Assembly (NCBI GenBank): GCA_019359235.1
Contig: JAHHHT010000009.1
Coordinates: forward strand, 124,001-188,000
DNA from: Oscillatoria princeps RMCB-10
GTDB lineage: Bacteria > Cyanobacteriota > Cyanobacteriia > Cyanobacteriales > Oscillatoriaceae
DNA length: 64,000 nt
Direction: 5' to 3'
Position 1 is the first letter of the stretch. Every line of letters begins with the position of its first letter. Shown piece by piece: positions 36,166 through 45,206 of the stretch. The position numbers and the translations under genes were made by a program. The notes below the pieces were generated by a model. It was not told the DNA's origin. It saw nothing but the letters and a program-made list of their open reading frames with translations, and made no database searches.

Positions 36166-37413
36166 CTAGGCAAAATCTTCCTCGGCAATCGCTGCCGTTG
36201 CGGTGCAGCTGGCCACATCCGCAGGCAGATAAACGGTAAACGCAGACCCAACTCCTGGCTGACTGCGCACGGCAATCCTGCCGCCCATCATCTCGCACAG
36301 GCGGCGGGTGATGGCCAATCCCAAGCCGGTGCCGCCGTACATGCGCTCTCCAGAGTCATCCGCTTGCGTGAACGCCTCGAACAGGTGCGGCAGATACTCG
36401 GCGGGGATGCCGATGCCGGTGTCGGCGACTGTGAAAGTCAGCCAAGATGAGCCGGTGAGGGGGGGGAGAGAGCCTGAGGGGGAGAAGGATTGAGCGCCCC
36501 CCACAGCGGCGAAGCTCCCAAACTCGGCATCTCCAGAACTCACCGCCAGGGTAATCTTGCCGTTCTCGGTGAATTTGGCGGCGTTTCCCAGCAAGTGCAG
36601 CAGGATTTGCCGGACTTTCTTGGGGTCGGCGTGCATCGCGCCCAGATTGCCGGCGCTGCGCACCTCCAAGGTATTGCCATTTCTCTCGACCTGCGGTAGG
36701 ATAGTACCCACAACATTTTCAATCAAGGTGGAGAGGTTGAACTTCTCCAGCCGCAGCCTAATCTGTCCGGCTTCCAGCTCGGCAATCTGCAGCAAATCGT
36801 TGATCAGGGTGAGCAGATGTGTGCCGGCGGAGCGAATTTGATGCAAATCCCGCACCCACTCCTTCTCGCCTGTCGCCTGGGCTTCTTCGAGGAGCAGGTC
36901 GCTGTAGCCGACAATTACGCTCAGCGGCGTTCGCAGTTCGTGGCCGATGTTGGCCAGAAACGCGCTCTTGGCCCGGTTGGCCGCTTCCGCTGCCATTTTA
37001 GCCTGCAGCAAGGCGGCTTCCGAACGCACGCGGTGCGTGATATCGTGGCAGTTGAGCACCACCCCTCTCACCGCTCGGTGATCCAGCAGGTTGGTGATCA
37101 CGCCCTCAAAGAAACACCAAGAGCCATTGCGGTGCCGCATCCGGTACTGGGCCACCGGCACGTGCGCTCTCGAAGAAAGCAGCGCTCGCTGAAACGTCTC
37201 GACAATCTGCGACAGGTCGTCCGCGTGAACCAACTCAAAGGCTTTTTTTCCCATCACCTCGTTGAGGGGGAAGCCTAAAATCCGCTCCTGGGATGGACTG
37301 GCGTAGCGGCAAATCCCCTCGGCGTCCAGAATTAAAATCAGATCCGTCCCGTTTTCGATCAGCGCCCGGAATCGCTGCTCGCTCTCTAGCTTTTGCCGGC
37401 TTTCCTGCAGCAT
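36166..37413 (-). CDS. PAS-domain histidine kinase (HisKA type)
   Basis: 415 residues, soluble. One PAS domain is at about 12-130 (RFRALIENGTDLILILDAEG, SPSQERILGF), the H-box FLANIGHELRTPLSVIVGYS puts the phospho-acceptor His near residue 158, and the HATPase_c domain has N-box ILLHLLGNAAKFTENG, G1 VADTGIGIP, F LFEAFTQAD and G2 GGTGLGLAI. A serine/proline-rich loop (VGGAQSFSPSGSLPPLTG) precedes G1. A good ribosome site (AGGGGAG) sits 5 bases before the ATG at 37413, so the start is secure. Distinct family from the HEINNP kinases. It converges on the multi-PAS kinase with 32 bases between stop codons. Confidence 0.9.
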   Translation of the reverse strand: MLQESRQKLESEQRFRALIENGTDLILILDAEGICRYASPSQERILGFPLNEVMGKKAFELVHADDLSQIVETFQRALLSSRAHVPVAQYRMRHRNGSWCFFEGVITNLLDHRAVRGVVLNCHDITHRVRSEAALLQAKMAAEAANRAKSAFLANIGHELRTPLSVIVGYSDLLLEEAQATGEKEWVRDLHQIRSAGTHLLTLINDLLQIAELEAGQIRLRLEKFNLSTLIENVVGTILPQVERNGNTLEVRSAGNLGAMHADPKKVRQILLHLLGNAAKFTENGKITLAVSSGDAEFGSFAAVGGAQSFSPSGSLPPLTGSSWLTFTVADTGIGIPAEYLPHLFEAFTQADDSGERMYGGTGLGLAITRRLCEMMGGRIAVRSQPGVGSAFTVYLPADVASCTATAAIAEEDFA

Positions 37414-38058
37414 GTCGCTCCCCTGTCTTCAAATGTAATATTTGTTTAAATTTGCATAACTTCTTTTAAGAATTTTAGCTCTAAGTATCGAAAAGTTGCT
37501 AATTTTAAATCATCTCTCGCAACTGCTGCCTGAGAATTTATAAAAATTTAATAAAGAGAGGAGTGGCAGTGAATCAACCTGTGATGGCACCCTGTTGCAG
37601 CCGGCGGAAGCTGCTGAGGCGACTTGCTGTGGGGTGGGTTAATAAGGCACTGCGGAGTTGATTGATCCTCAATCCGTGGGCTAAGATTCAGGTAGGGAGC
37701 GAGTCAGAAGGGAGAAGGGGGCGCACTTCTGGCGGGCGCAGGCACCGGCGCAGACCGCCAGCATCGCTTCACCGAGCACCCCCACCCGGGAACTTTGACC
37801 GCACCCCGGATGCCGGCGGGGGAATCAGGCTCTGGGGCAGGAAACTCGCTGGCGCAACCAATCGCCAGCAGAGCTTTTGCAGATATGTTTGCCGATATCT
37901 GGGAAAACTATTAAGAGTTCTGACTTTTGCCAAAACTAAACAGACAATGGGCTACAGGCTAGTGGCTGAGGATCATTCAGAAGTCAGAAATATCTTTTAC
38001 CCAACTCCGTTCTCCGTTTCTTAAGCCCACAGTCCCTATTCGCTAGAAGGATCTGCCA
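37414..38058. other. Intergenic region upstream of glgP
   Basis: 645 bases. The AT-rich part next to 37440-37560 probably holds the minus-strand kinase promoter. An open plus-strand frame (37662-38024) has low-complexity Arg/Pro-rich composition and no recognisable domain, so I do not call it. The glgP start is preceded by AGAAGGATCTGCC, a ribosome-binding match. Confidence 0.45.
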
Positions 38059-40713
38059 ATGCAGCCAATTCGCACCTTTAACGTTTCTCCTTCTCTGCCG
38101 GCGCAGCTCGAACCCCTGCGCAAGCTCGCTTACAATTTGCACTGGGATTGGAACGTTGAAACCAAAGACCTATTCCGACGCCTGGACCGCGACTTGTGGG
38201 AATCCAGCCGCCACAACCCGGTTCTGATGCTGGGAACCATCTCCCAGCAGCGCCTCAACGAAGTGGCGGAAGATGAAGGCTTTCTAGCCCAGATGGAACG
38301 AGCCTCCCGCCAGCTCGACGACTACCTCAAGGAGCGCAACTGGTATCGCAAGCACCGGGGTCAGAAGTCAGAACTCACCCCAGAACACTCCCCGGACAAG
38401 ACGAACCCAGCTCAAACCGCCGACTGCTACGCTTACTTCTCCGCTGAATTTGGCCTCACGGACTGCCTGCCAATCTACTCCGGCGGTTTGGGGGTGCTCG
38501 CCGGCGACCACCTGAAATCCGCCAGCGACTTGGGAATTCCTCTGGTTGGCGTCGGGTTGCTCTACCAGGAAGGCTATTTCAGCCAGTACCTCAACGCCGA
38601 TGGCTGGCAGCAGGAGCGCTACCCGATTAACGACTTCTACAACATGCCCCTGCACCTGGAGCGCAATCCCGATGGCTCGGAACTCCAGATTGCTGTGGAC
38701 TATCCGGGGCGCACTGTCTACGCCCGCGTCTGGCGCGTGCAAGTGGGGACGGTGCCGCTGTACATGCTCGACACCAACATTGAGGCGAATAAATCCCAGT
38801 ACGACCACGACATCACCGACCAGCTTTACGGCGGTGACTTGGACATGCGCATGCACCAAGAAATTATGCTCGGCATTGGTGGCGTGCGGATGCTCAAGGC
38901 GCTGGGTCTGAACCCCACAGCTCACCACATGAATGAGGGGCACTCGGCATTTTTAACCCTGGAGCGCATGCGCATGCTGATGCAAGAGAGCGGCCTCAGC
39001 TTCCCGCAAGCCCGCCAGTTGGTGGCCGCAAGCAGCGTGTTCACCACCCACACGCCGGTGCCGGCTGGGTTCGACTTGTTCCCCGCTGACAAAATCATGC
39101 ACTACTTGGGGCACTACGCGAACATCTTCGGCTTGTCGCGGGAGCAATTTCTGGCCCTGGGCCGGGAAAACACCGGCGATTTGCAGTCGCCGTTCAATAT
39201 GGCGACGCTGGCGATTAAGATGGCAAGCTTTGTCAATGGCGTCGCCAAGCTGCACGGGCAAGTGTCGCGGGTGCTGTTCCAGAACTTGTGGCCCGGTCTG
39301 CCGGAAAATGAAGTGCCGGTGACTTCGATTACCAATGGGGTGCACGCCCGCAGCTGCGTGGCCAAGTTAACCCAGGAGCTTTACGACCGCTACCTGGGCC
39401 CGCAGTGGGCGTCGGCACTGGCTGACAATCCCCTCTGGGAGCGCATCAGTGCCATTCCCGACGATGAGTTGTGGCGAAATCACGAGCGCTCCCGGTCGGA
39501 GATGGTGGTGTTTGTCCGCGACCGCCTGCAAAAATACCTGCGCGAGCGCGGTGCCTCCGCGCTGGAAATTGCCCAAGCCCAAGAAGTCCTAGATCCGAGC
39601 GTCTTGACGATTGGCTTCGCCCGCCGTTTCGCCACCTACAAGCGGGGGACGCTGTTCCTGCGCGATATTGAGCGAATTAAGCGGATTTTGCTCGACCTCC
39701 ATCCCGACCGGCTCAAAGCAGGCTTGCACTCGCCGCAGAAAAAACGCACGGTGCAGTTTGTGATTGCCGGCAAAGCCCACCCCCACGATATTCCCGGCAA
39801 AGAAGTCATCCGAGCGATTATTCACTTTATTCGCGAGCAGGGCATGGGGCATAACATTGTGTTTATCCCCAACTACGACATCAACGTCTCCCGGATGATG
39901 GTGTCAGGCTGTGACGTGTGGCTCAACACTCCCCGGCGACCTCGCGAAGCTTCCGGCACTAGCGGCATGAAAGCTTCCATGAATGGGCTGCTCAATCTCA
40001 GCATTCTGGATGGCTGGTGGGACGAGGCGGATTACGTCCGCACCGGCTGGCCGATCGGTCACGGCGAAGTCTACGACGACCAGAACTATCAGGACACTGT
40101 TGAAGCTAACGCCCTGTACGATTTGCTGGAACAGGAAGTGGTGCCCCTGTTCTACGACCGGGACGAGGAGGGGCTTCCCCGCAAGTGGGTGGCTAAGATG
40201 AAAGATGCCATCCGCATTAACTGCCCCCGCTTCAACACCGCCCGCATGGTGGGAGAATATGCCAAGCGAGCTTATTTCCCCGCCAGCGACCGCTACCGCA
40301 CGATGAATGCGGATAGCTGCGCTGCCGCTAAGACCCTGGCTCAGTGGAAAACTCAGCTGTTTGAGCGCTGGTACGACATCAAAATTCAAGATGTTGACAT
40401 CTCTGAACCGGCTGATGTCCGCGTCAACCAAAATATTGCCGTTAAGGCTCGCCTCAACTTGGCGGGGCTGACTCCTTCTGACGTGCAGGTGCAACTGTAC
40501 CAAGGTGCGGTGGACGCCACTGGGCACATTACCAATGGGGTGCCGGTGGTGATGGACTGCCAAGGCCAAGATTTCAATGGCCTGAGCATCTACACCGCTA
40601 CGATCGCCTACAGCTCCTCTGGGTTGCAGGGTCTGTCCCTGCGCGTGCTGCCCAACCACCCGAACCTGAGCAGCCCCTACGAGCCCGGTTTGGTGCTGTG
40701 GGCCCACTCCTGA
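38059..40713 (+). CDS. glgP: Alpha-glucan (glycogen) phosphorylase, GlgP
   Basis: 884 residues. It begins with LPAQLEPLRKLAYNLHWDWN, typical of the bacterial/archaeal alpha-glucan phosphorylase subgroup with the N-terminal DUF3417 segment. It contains YFSAEFGLTDCLPIYSGGLGVLAGDHLKSASDLG, split here as YFSAEFGLTDCLPIYSGG and GVLAGDHLKSASDLG, NEGHSAFLTLER, and the pyridoxal-phosphate lysine in SGTSGMKASMNG, near residue 641. It releases glucose-1-phosphate from glycogen. The allosteric N-terminus of the mammalian type is absent. RBS AAGGAT lies 9 bases upstream. No other glycogen gene is adjacent. Confidence 0.95.
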   Translation: MQPIRTFNVSPSLPAQLEPLRKLAYNLHWDWNVETKDLFRRLDRDLWESSRHNPVLMLGTISQQRLNEVAEDEGFLAQMERASRQLDDYLKERNWYRKHRGQKSELTPEHSPDKTNPAQTADCYAYFSAEFGLTDCLPIYSGGLGVLAGDHLKSASDLGIPLVGVGLLYQEGYFSQYLNADGWQQERYPINDFYNMPLHLERNPDGSELQIAVDYPGRTVYARVWRVQVGTVPLYMLDTNIEANKSQYDHDITDQLYGGDLDMRMHQEIMLGIGGVRMLKALGLNPTAHHMNEGHSAFLTLERMRMLMQESGLSFPQARQLVAASSVFTTHTPVPAGFDLFPADKIMHYLGHYANIFGLSREQFLALGRENTGDLQSPFNMATLAIKMASFVNGVAKLHGQVSRVLFQNLWPGLPENEVPVTSITNGVHARSCVAKLTQELYDRYLGPQWASALADNPLWERISAIPDDELWRNHERSRSEMVVFVRDRLQKYLRERGASALEIAQAQEVLDPSVLTIGFARRFATYKRGTLFLRDIERIKRILLDLHPDRLKAGLHSPQKKRTVQFVIAGKAHPHDIPGKEVIRAIIHFIREQGMGHNIVFIPNYDINVSRMMVSGCDVWLNTPRRPREASGTSGMKASMNGLLNLSILDGWWDEADYVRTGWPIGHGEVYDDQNYQDTVEANALYDLLEQEVVPLFYDRDEEGLPRKWVAKMKDAIRINCPRFNTARMVGEYAKRAYFPASDRYRTMNADSCAAAKTLAQWKTQLFERWYDIKIQDVDISEPADVRVNQNIAVKARLNLAGLTPSDVQVQLYQGAVDATGHITNGVPVVMDCQGQDFNGLSIYTATIAYSSSGLQGLSLRVLPNHPNLSSPYEPGLVLWAHS

Positions 40714-40780
40714 CGGTGGGCTAGCGTGCCGGTGTTCCCGGCTTTAATATCTCAACCGCAGACATCGAGGTGCCAGAGAA

Positions 40781-40893
40781 TGGCGCATGGGGCATGGCGC
40801 ATGGGGCATGGCGCATGGGGAAGACTCACAGATGCATGCGTGATGCCATGCATGCGTGATGCCCATGTCCTAACCTAAGTGCATACTGCTATA
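40781..40893. repeat. Tandem repeats with a solo A-type element end
   Basis: GGCGCATGGGGCAT (14 bp) is repeated about two and a half times at 40782-40820. Then ATGCATGCGTGATGCC is repeated twice at 40832-40863. A 29-bp end of the repeat family described at 40960-41084 follows at 40865-40893 (inverted, A type, outer end TATA). No partner end is found, so this is a solo or partial element. Confidence 0.7.
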
Positions 40894-40959
40894 TCGGTCT
40901 TGGATGGTGTTGCCGGCAGCTCGGAAAGTTTGTGCCGGCAGCGCCAACTTGAGCCCTGC

Positions 40960-41084
40960 TATAGCAGTAGCCACTTAGGTGAGGACATTCCGGCTCCCCC
41001 GCTCCCCCGCTCCCCCGCTCCCCCGCTCCCCCGCTCCCCCGCTCCCCCGCTTTTCGAGTCCTAACCAATATGACTGCTGCTATA
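40960..41084. mobile_element. MITE-like element with A and B termini and an octamer tandem repeat inside
   Basis: 125 bp. The left end (TATAGCAGTAGCCACTTAGG, then TGAGGACAT; 29 bp) is an A-type terminus; the right end, inverted, is B type (reverse complement TATAGCAGCAGTCATATTGG, then TTAGGACTC). The interior is about seven copies of CTCCCCCG (40994-41050). No coding capacity, so any movement would depend on a transposase elsewhere. The A end is base-for-base identical to the inverted one at 50302-50330. The B end overlaps the radical SAM gene and provides its TAG stop. Confidence 0.7.
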
Positions 41085-42597
41085 GTTGCGCCCGCAGCTC
41101 CTCTCTAACCTCATGGCGCAACTTAAAGAAGTGCTCTCCCATACCCAAAGTAACAAAGTAGTCATAGAACACGCCGGGTTTGCCCAGTGCGATCGCTAGC
41201 AATTGCCACCAGAACCGGAAACGAGTGGAGCGCACTACGCCCTGCCGCCAGCAGATTGCCAGGACGAAACGCAACTCGCGCCCTGTCAGCCGGCGGGTGG
41301 GTTTGGGCCGCCGGCCCTCCATAATCGTAAAGTGGCGAAAAGTGCGCTTCAGGTAAGGCAGGGGCTCGTAGAGGTTCCAAAAAGCACTGATATATTCCCC
41401 GACAATTTCTTCAATAGGGCGTGCCGGCACAAAATTCATCAAAGACTTCTGAGAAGTAAAATGGGTGCCGATCCCTTCCATGAGACGCCCTTCTTGCTTG
41501 AGGCGCTTCCACATCGCCGTATTGTGCAGCGCCTGCAGCAAACTCAGGTGAGCCTGAGGGATGCCCGTAGCTTCGACAAACTCCTGTATGCGCTCTCCCG
41601 CACCGGCACGCTCACCGTCAAAGCCGATGATGAAGCCAGACATAATTTGCAGCCCCGCCCGCACAATTTTGTGGCATGACTCCATGAGGGATTGGCGGTT
41701 ATTCTGTTCCTTGTTAGCTGCCATCAAGCTGTCAGTGTCGGGCGTCTCAATCCCCATAAATATCGTGGTGAAACCCGCTCTCACCAGCAGTTCTATCATT
41801 TCGTCATCTTCTGCCAGATTCAGTGACGCTTCCGTGAGCAGGATGAAGGGATAGTTGCGCTCCTCCATCCAGGGTATGAGGGCCCGCAAGAATACTTTGG
41901 CATTCCGTTTATTGCCAATGAAGTTGTCATCAACCACAAACACATAACGCCGCCAGCCCATCTGATAGAGGACTTCAAATTCCCGCAGCATCTGCTCTGG
42001 CGTTTTGGTGCGCGGCTTGCGCCCATACAGGTTGATAATGTCGCAGAACTCGCACTGGAATGGGCAGCCCCGCGAAAACTGCACTGTGATGGCATAGTAG
42101 GCATCCAGATCCAGCAAGTCGTACCGGGGCACCGGCGTCTGGGTGACATCGGGTTTCTCGGCAGAGCGGAAAATGCCGCGTTCCTCGCCGCGTTCCAGCG
42201 CCTCCAGAAACATCGGTACAGTGCATTCGCCTTCATCTAGAATCAGGTAGTGGGCACCGGCTTGCAGGGCAAACTCCGGCACTGAAGTGGGGAAGGGGCC
42301 GCCCACGGCCACTTTTTTGCCCGAGGCGACTCCTTTTTGAATCAGTGCCCGGAAATCCTCCTTTTGGACGATCATGGCAGAGAGGATAACCAGGTCGCAC
42401 CAGGCCCAGTCTGGCTCAGTTTCAGGGCGCACATTGCGGTCCGCAAACCGGATTTCCCAGTCACTCGGCAGCATGGCGGCTACTGTAATCAAACCCAAGG
42501 GTGGGTTGGTGGAGCGCAAGCCGGCGAGATCTAGGGTCTGTTGATAAGACCAGAAGGAATTCGGTAAAATTGGCCAAATTAAAAGAGCTTTCATCAA
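41080..42597 (-). CDS. B12-binding domain radical SAM protein (DUF4070-type)
   Basis: 505 residues. An N-terminal cobalamin-binding-like Rossmann domain (about 1-150; LGLITVAAMLPSDWEIRF, KVAVGGPFPTSVPEFA) precedes the radical SAM cluster CxxxCxxC in FSRGCPFQCEFCDI (near residue 182) and the VVDDNFIGNKRNAK segment. The C-terminal DUF4070-like region is present. This widespread cyanobacterial family includes hopanoid C-2 methylase HpnP and other uncharacterised methylase-like enzymes; I cannot tell which substrate applies. The final codons and the TAG stop lie at the end of a MITE-like element (40960-41084), so the original C-terminus may have been altered. Divergent from trpS. Confidence 0.87.
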   Translation of the reverse strand: MMKALLIWPILPNSFWSYQQTLDLAGLRSTNPPLGLITVAAMLPSDWEIRFADRNVRPETEPDWAWCDLVILSAMIVQKEDFRALIQKGVASGKKVAVGGPFPTSVPEFALQAGAHYLILDEGECTVPMFLEALERGEERGIFRSAEKPDVTQTPVPRYDLLDLDAYYAITVQFSRGCPFQCEFCDIINLYGRKPRTKTPEQMLREFEVLYQMGWRRYVFVVDDNFIGNKRNAKVFLRALIPWMEERNYPFILLTEASLNLAEDDEMIELLVRAGFTTIFMGIETPDTDSLMAANKEQNNRQSLMESCHKIVRAGLQIMSGFIIGFDGERAGAGERIQEFVEATGIPQAHLSLLQALHNTAMWKRLKQEGRLMEGIGTHFTSQKSLMNFVPARPIEEIVGEYISAFWNLYEPLPYLKRTFRHFTIMEGRRPKPTRRLTGRELRFVLAICWRQGVVRSTRFRFWWQLLAIALGKPGVFYDYFVTLGMGEHFFKLRHEVREELRAQL

Positions 42598-42848
42598 TCA
42601 TCTCAACTAGGTAACTCTATCGGTCAGAAGCCTTCAAGGGAGGTTTAGTTATCCCCAAAGCTTACTGGTGCGCTTGACAGAACAACCTCTGTCTTGAGTG
42701 AGATTTATTAAATGCCTTGTGCCGCTGTCTTACTTTTGTGGTATACCGCTGGGCGGTTGAGAGCTTTGACGCCAGAAGGTGTCAAACTATTGATAAGCTA
42801 CTCTTAACCGGCACTATCGGTGCGGCAGATGACAGTTAACTTGAATTT

Positions 42849-43859
42849 ATGAGCAAGCAGCGCGTTCTCTCTGGGGTTCAGCCAACCGGCAACCTGCATC
42901 TGGGCAACTATCTGGGGGCGATTCGCAACTGGGTGGAGATTCAGAGCCAGTACGACAATTACTTCTGCGTGGTGGACCTGCACGCGATTACGGTGCCCCA
43001 CAACCCAGCGACGCTGGCGGCAGACACTTACACGATTGCGGCGCTCTATCTGGCGTGCGGCATTGATTTGAACTATTCCAGCATCTTTGTGCAGTCCCAT
43101 GTCTGCGCCCACAGTGAGCTGGCGTGGCTGCTCAACTGCATTACTCCCCTCAACTGGCTGCAAGATATGATCCAGTTTAAGGAAAAGGCGGTCAAGCAGG
43201 GAGAAAATGTCAGCGCCGGCTTGCTGGATTACCCGGTGCTGATGGCGGCGGATATTTTGCTCTACGAACCGGACAAGGTGCCGGTGGGCGAGGACCAGAA
43301 GCAGCACTTGGAACTGACTCGCGATATTGCGGCGCGGCTGAATCACCAGTTTGGCAGTCCCGAGGTGCCGGTGCTGAAGCTGCCCAATCCTCTGATTCGC
43401 AAGGAGGGGGCGCGGGTGATGAGTTTGACGGATGGCACGCGCAAGATGTCCAAGTCTGACCCGGCGGAGGGCAGCCGGATTAATCTGCTGGATTCGCCGG
43501 ACGAGATTGTCAAGAAAATCAAGCGCTGCAAAACCGATCCAATTCGCGGCTTGACGTTTGATGACCCGAACCGGCCTGAGTGCAATAATTTACTGACTCT
43601 TTACACGCTGCTTTCTGGCAAGACGAAGGAGGCGGTGGCTGCGGAGTGTGCCGATATGGGCTGGGGGCAGTTCAAGCCAGTGCTTGCGGAGGTGGCGGTG
43701 GAAGCGCTGAAGCCGATTCAGCAGAAGTATAAGGAAGTGATGGACGATCGGGGATATCTGGAGTCGGTGCTGCGTGAGGGGCGGCAAAAGGCGGAGGCTC
43801 ACGCTAATCAAACCCTGCGCAAGGTGAAAGCGGCTCTGGGTTATTCTATGCCGGTGTGA
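42849..43859 (+). CDS. trpS: Tryptophanyl-tRNA synthetase
   Basis: 336 residues, the usual bacterial length. Class I signature motifs: the HIGH equivalent in GVQPTGNLHLGNYLGAIR and the KMSKS loop in RKMSKSDPAEGSRI. LLDYPVLMAADILLYEPDKV and GEDQKQHLELTRDIA are diagnostic of TrpRS. It charges tRNA-Trp in the cytoplasm. The ATG start directly opens the conserved SKQRVLSGVQPTG. Divergent from the radical SAM gene; followed by a dispersed palindrome cluster. Confidence 0.97.
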   Translation: MSKQRVLSGVQPTGNLHLGNYLGAIRNWVEIQSQYDNYFCVVDLHAITVPHNPATLAADTYTIAALYLACGIDLNYSSIFVQSHVCAHSELAWLLNCITPLNWLQDMIQFKEKAVKQGENVSAGLLDYPVLMAADILLYEPDKVPVGEDQKQHLELTRDIAARLNHQFGSPEVPVLKLPNPLIRKEGARVMSLTDGTRKMSKSDPAEGSRINLLDSPDEIVKKIKRCKTDPIRGLTFDDPNRPECNNLLTLYTLLSGKTKEAVAAECADMGWGQFKPVLAEVAVEALKPIQQKYKEVMDDRGYLESVLREGRQKAEAHANQTLRKVKAALGYSMPV

Positions 43860-43861
43860 TG

Positions 43862-43925
43862 CCGTAGGACACGTCCCGCCTGTCCCCAGAAGGCGTAGGA
43901 CAGGCGTCCCGCCTGTCCCCAGTCC
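43862..43925. repeat. Dispersed palindrome cluster downstream of trpS
   Basis: Two units of GTAGGACANGCGTCCCGCCT, the second ending GTCC (about 43864-43884 and 43894-43917), begin right after the trpS stop. The second can form GGACAGGCG/CGCCTGTCC, the same stem as at 27509-27529. It may help end the trpS transcript, though there is no T-tract. Confidence 0.7.
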
Positions 43926-44078
43926 CCAGCACCGGCGAGACGCCTGCGCTGCGGGTGAGTGCCGGTTCTGGAGAAGGGATTCCTGAGAGGGGGCGACATC
44001 AGCGGATAATAAAGCTAAAACAGAGCGGGTGGCAATTTGCGCCCGCTTCATTTTATTTTTCCTACCCGGTTTTCAGAC

Positions 44079-45020
44079 ATGACAGAGCAGCCTATCGCGC
44101 CTTCTAGCAGCACCCCTGTATCGACTTTCGCTCCCCATCGCTTCCGCGATGCGGTAAAAGCCGGCGAGTTTTTAGTGACCGCTGAGGTGGCTCCGCCGAA
44201 AGGTGGCGACCCATCTCACATGATAAAAATGGCTCAACTCCTGAAGGATCGAGTCCACGCGATTAATATTACGGATGGCAGTCGGGCGGTGATGCGGATG
44301 TCGCCGGTGGCGGCTTCGGCAATTTTGCTGCAGCAGGGGATTGAGCCGATTTGCCAGCTGGCTTGCCGCGATCGCAACAGCATTGCTCTGCAAGCTGATT
44401 TGATAGGCGCTCACGCTCTGGGAATTCGCACTGTTCTCGCACTCACCGGCGACCCGGTGAAAGCGGGCGACCATACTGACGCAAAGAGCGTTTTTGATTT
44501 GGAATCGGTGCGCTTGCTGCGACTGATTGACAAACTCAATCACGGTATTGAGTTGAATGACAAGCCTCTGACCGATGGGGCGACGGATTTATTTCCCGGC
44601 GCTGCTGTTGACCCGCAATCTCCGAGTTGGTCGGGTTTGCAGCGCCGGTTTGAGCGCAAGATCGAGGCGGGGGCGCAGTTTTTCCAAAGTCAGCTGGTTT
44701 GCGATTTTGACCGGCTGGAAAAGTTTATGAGTCAAATTGCTGCCGGTTCTGGCAAGCCGGTTCTGGCGGGTATTTTTCTGATTAAGTCGGCGAAGAACGC
44801 TCAGTTTCTCAATAAGAATGTGCCGGGAGTGCAGATTTCCCAATCCATCATTGACCGGCTGGAACGCGCGAAAAATCCGCTGCGCGAAGGGATGTTAATT
44901 GCGGCTGAGCAGGTGCGGATGGCGAAGGAGCTCTGTCAGGGGGTTCACATGATGGTGATTAAGCGGGAGGATTTGATTCCCGAAATTCTGGATTTGGCGG
45001 GGATTGCGCCGGTGGGTTGA
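44079..45020 (+). CDS. metF: Methylenetetrahydrofolate reductase
   Basis: 313 residues from the ATG at 44079. An in-frame TTG 42 bases upstream is less likely. Motifs of the MTHFR FAD-binding barrel: VTAEVAPPKGGDPSHM (catalytic Glu near residue 34), VHAINITDGSRAVMRMSP, PICQLACRDRNSIALQADLIGAHALGI, VLALTGDPVKAGDH, and the C-terminal GVHMMVIKREDLIPEIL. It reduces 5,10-methylene-tetrahydrofolate for methionine synthesis. The sequence is closer to the cyanobacterial/archaeal-like methylenetetrahydrofolate reductase family than to E. coli MetF, so electron donor is uncertain. Probably monocistronic. Confidence 0.85.
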   Translation: MTEQPIAPSSSTPVSTFAPHRFRDAVKAGEFLVTAEVAPPKGGDPSHMIKMAQLLKDRVHAINITDGSRAVMRMSPVAASAILLQQGIEPICQLACRDRNSIALQADLIGAHALGIRTVLALTGDPVKAGDHTDAKSVFDLESVRLLRLIDKLNHGIELNDKPLTDGATDLFPGAAVDPQSPSWSGLQRRFERKIEAGAQFFQSQLVCDFDRLEKFMSQIAAGSGKPVLAGIFLIKSAKNAQFLNKNVPGVQISQSIIDRLERAKNPLREGMLIAAEQVRMAKELCQGVHMMVIKREDLIPEILDLAGIAPVG

Positions 45021-45063
45021 TTTCTCGGTTCGGGGGTTTTCTGGCGTCGCACCCAAGCGTCGG

Positions 45064-45146
45064 ATGGGTTAGGGGTTAGGGGTTAGGGGTTAAAGGTTAG
45101 GTCTAACACCTAACACCTAATACCTAACACCCAACACCTAGCCCCC
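45064..45146. repeat. Facing heptamer arrays GGGGTTA and CCTAACA
   Basis: Four tandem GGGGTTA units (45064-45100 region, last units degenerate) are followed by about six CCTAACA/CCTAATA/CCCAACA units. The two arrays are near-complementary and can form a long imperfect hairpin. Superficially telomere-like, but it is the STRR heptamer type; it lies between metF and the converging Uma2 gene. Confidence 0.8.
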
Positions 45147-45206
45147 CTGCCTAAAATGTGTATAAACTGTACCCGTTTTAGAGAGGGGTCAAGGGGCTAT
45201 CCTTTT

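Noticed and set aside
37662-38024. Open frame upstream of glgP
   Set aside because: Low-complexity Arg/Gly/Pro composition, no ribosome site and no recognisable domain.
41080-42597. Naming the radical SAM gene hpnP
   Set aside because: It shares the B12-binding/radical SAM/DUF4070 layout with hopanoid C-2 methylase, but many cyanobacterial paralogues do too, and no hopanoid gene is near.
45064-45146. True telomere or linear replicon end
   Set aside because: The heptamers are internal, interrupted and of the STRR type common in cyanobacterial chromosomes.
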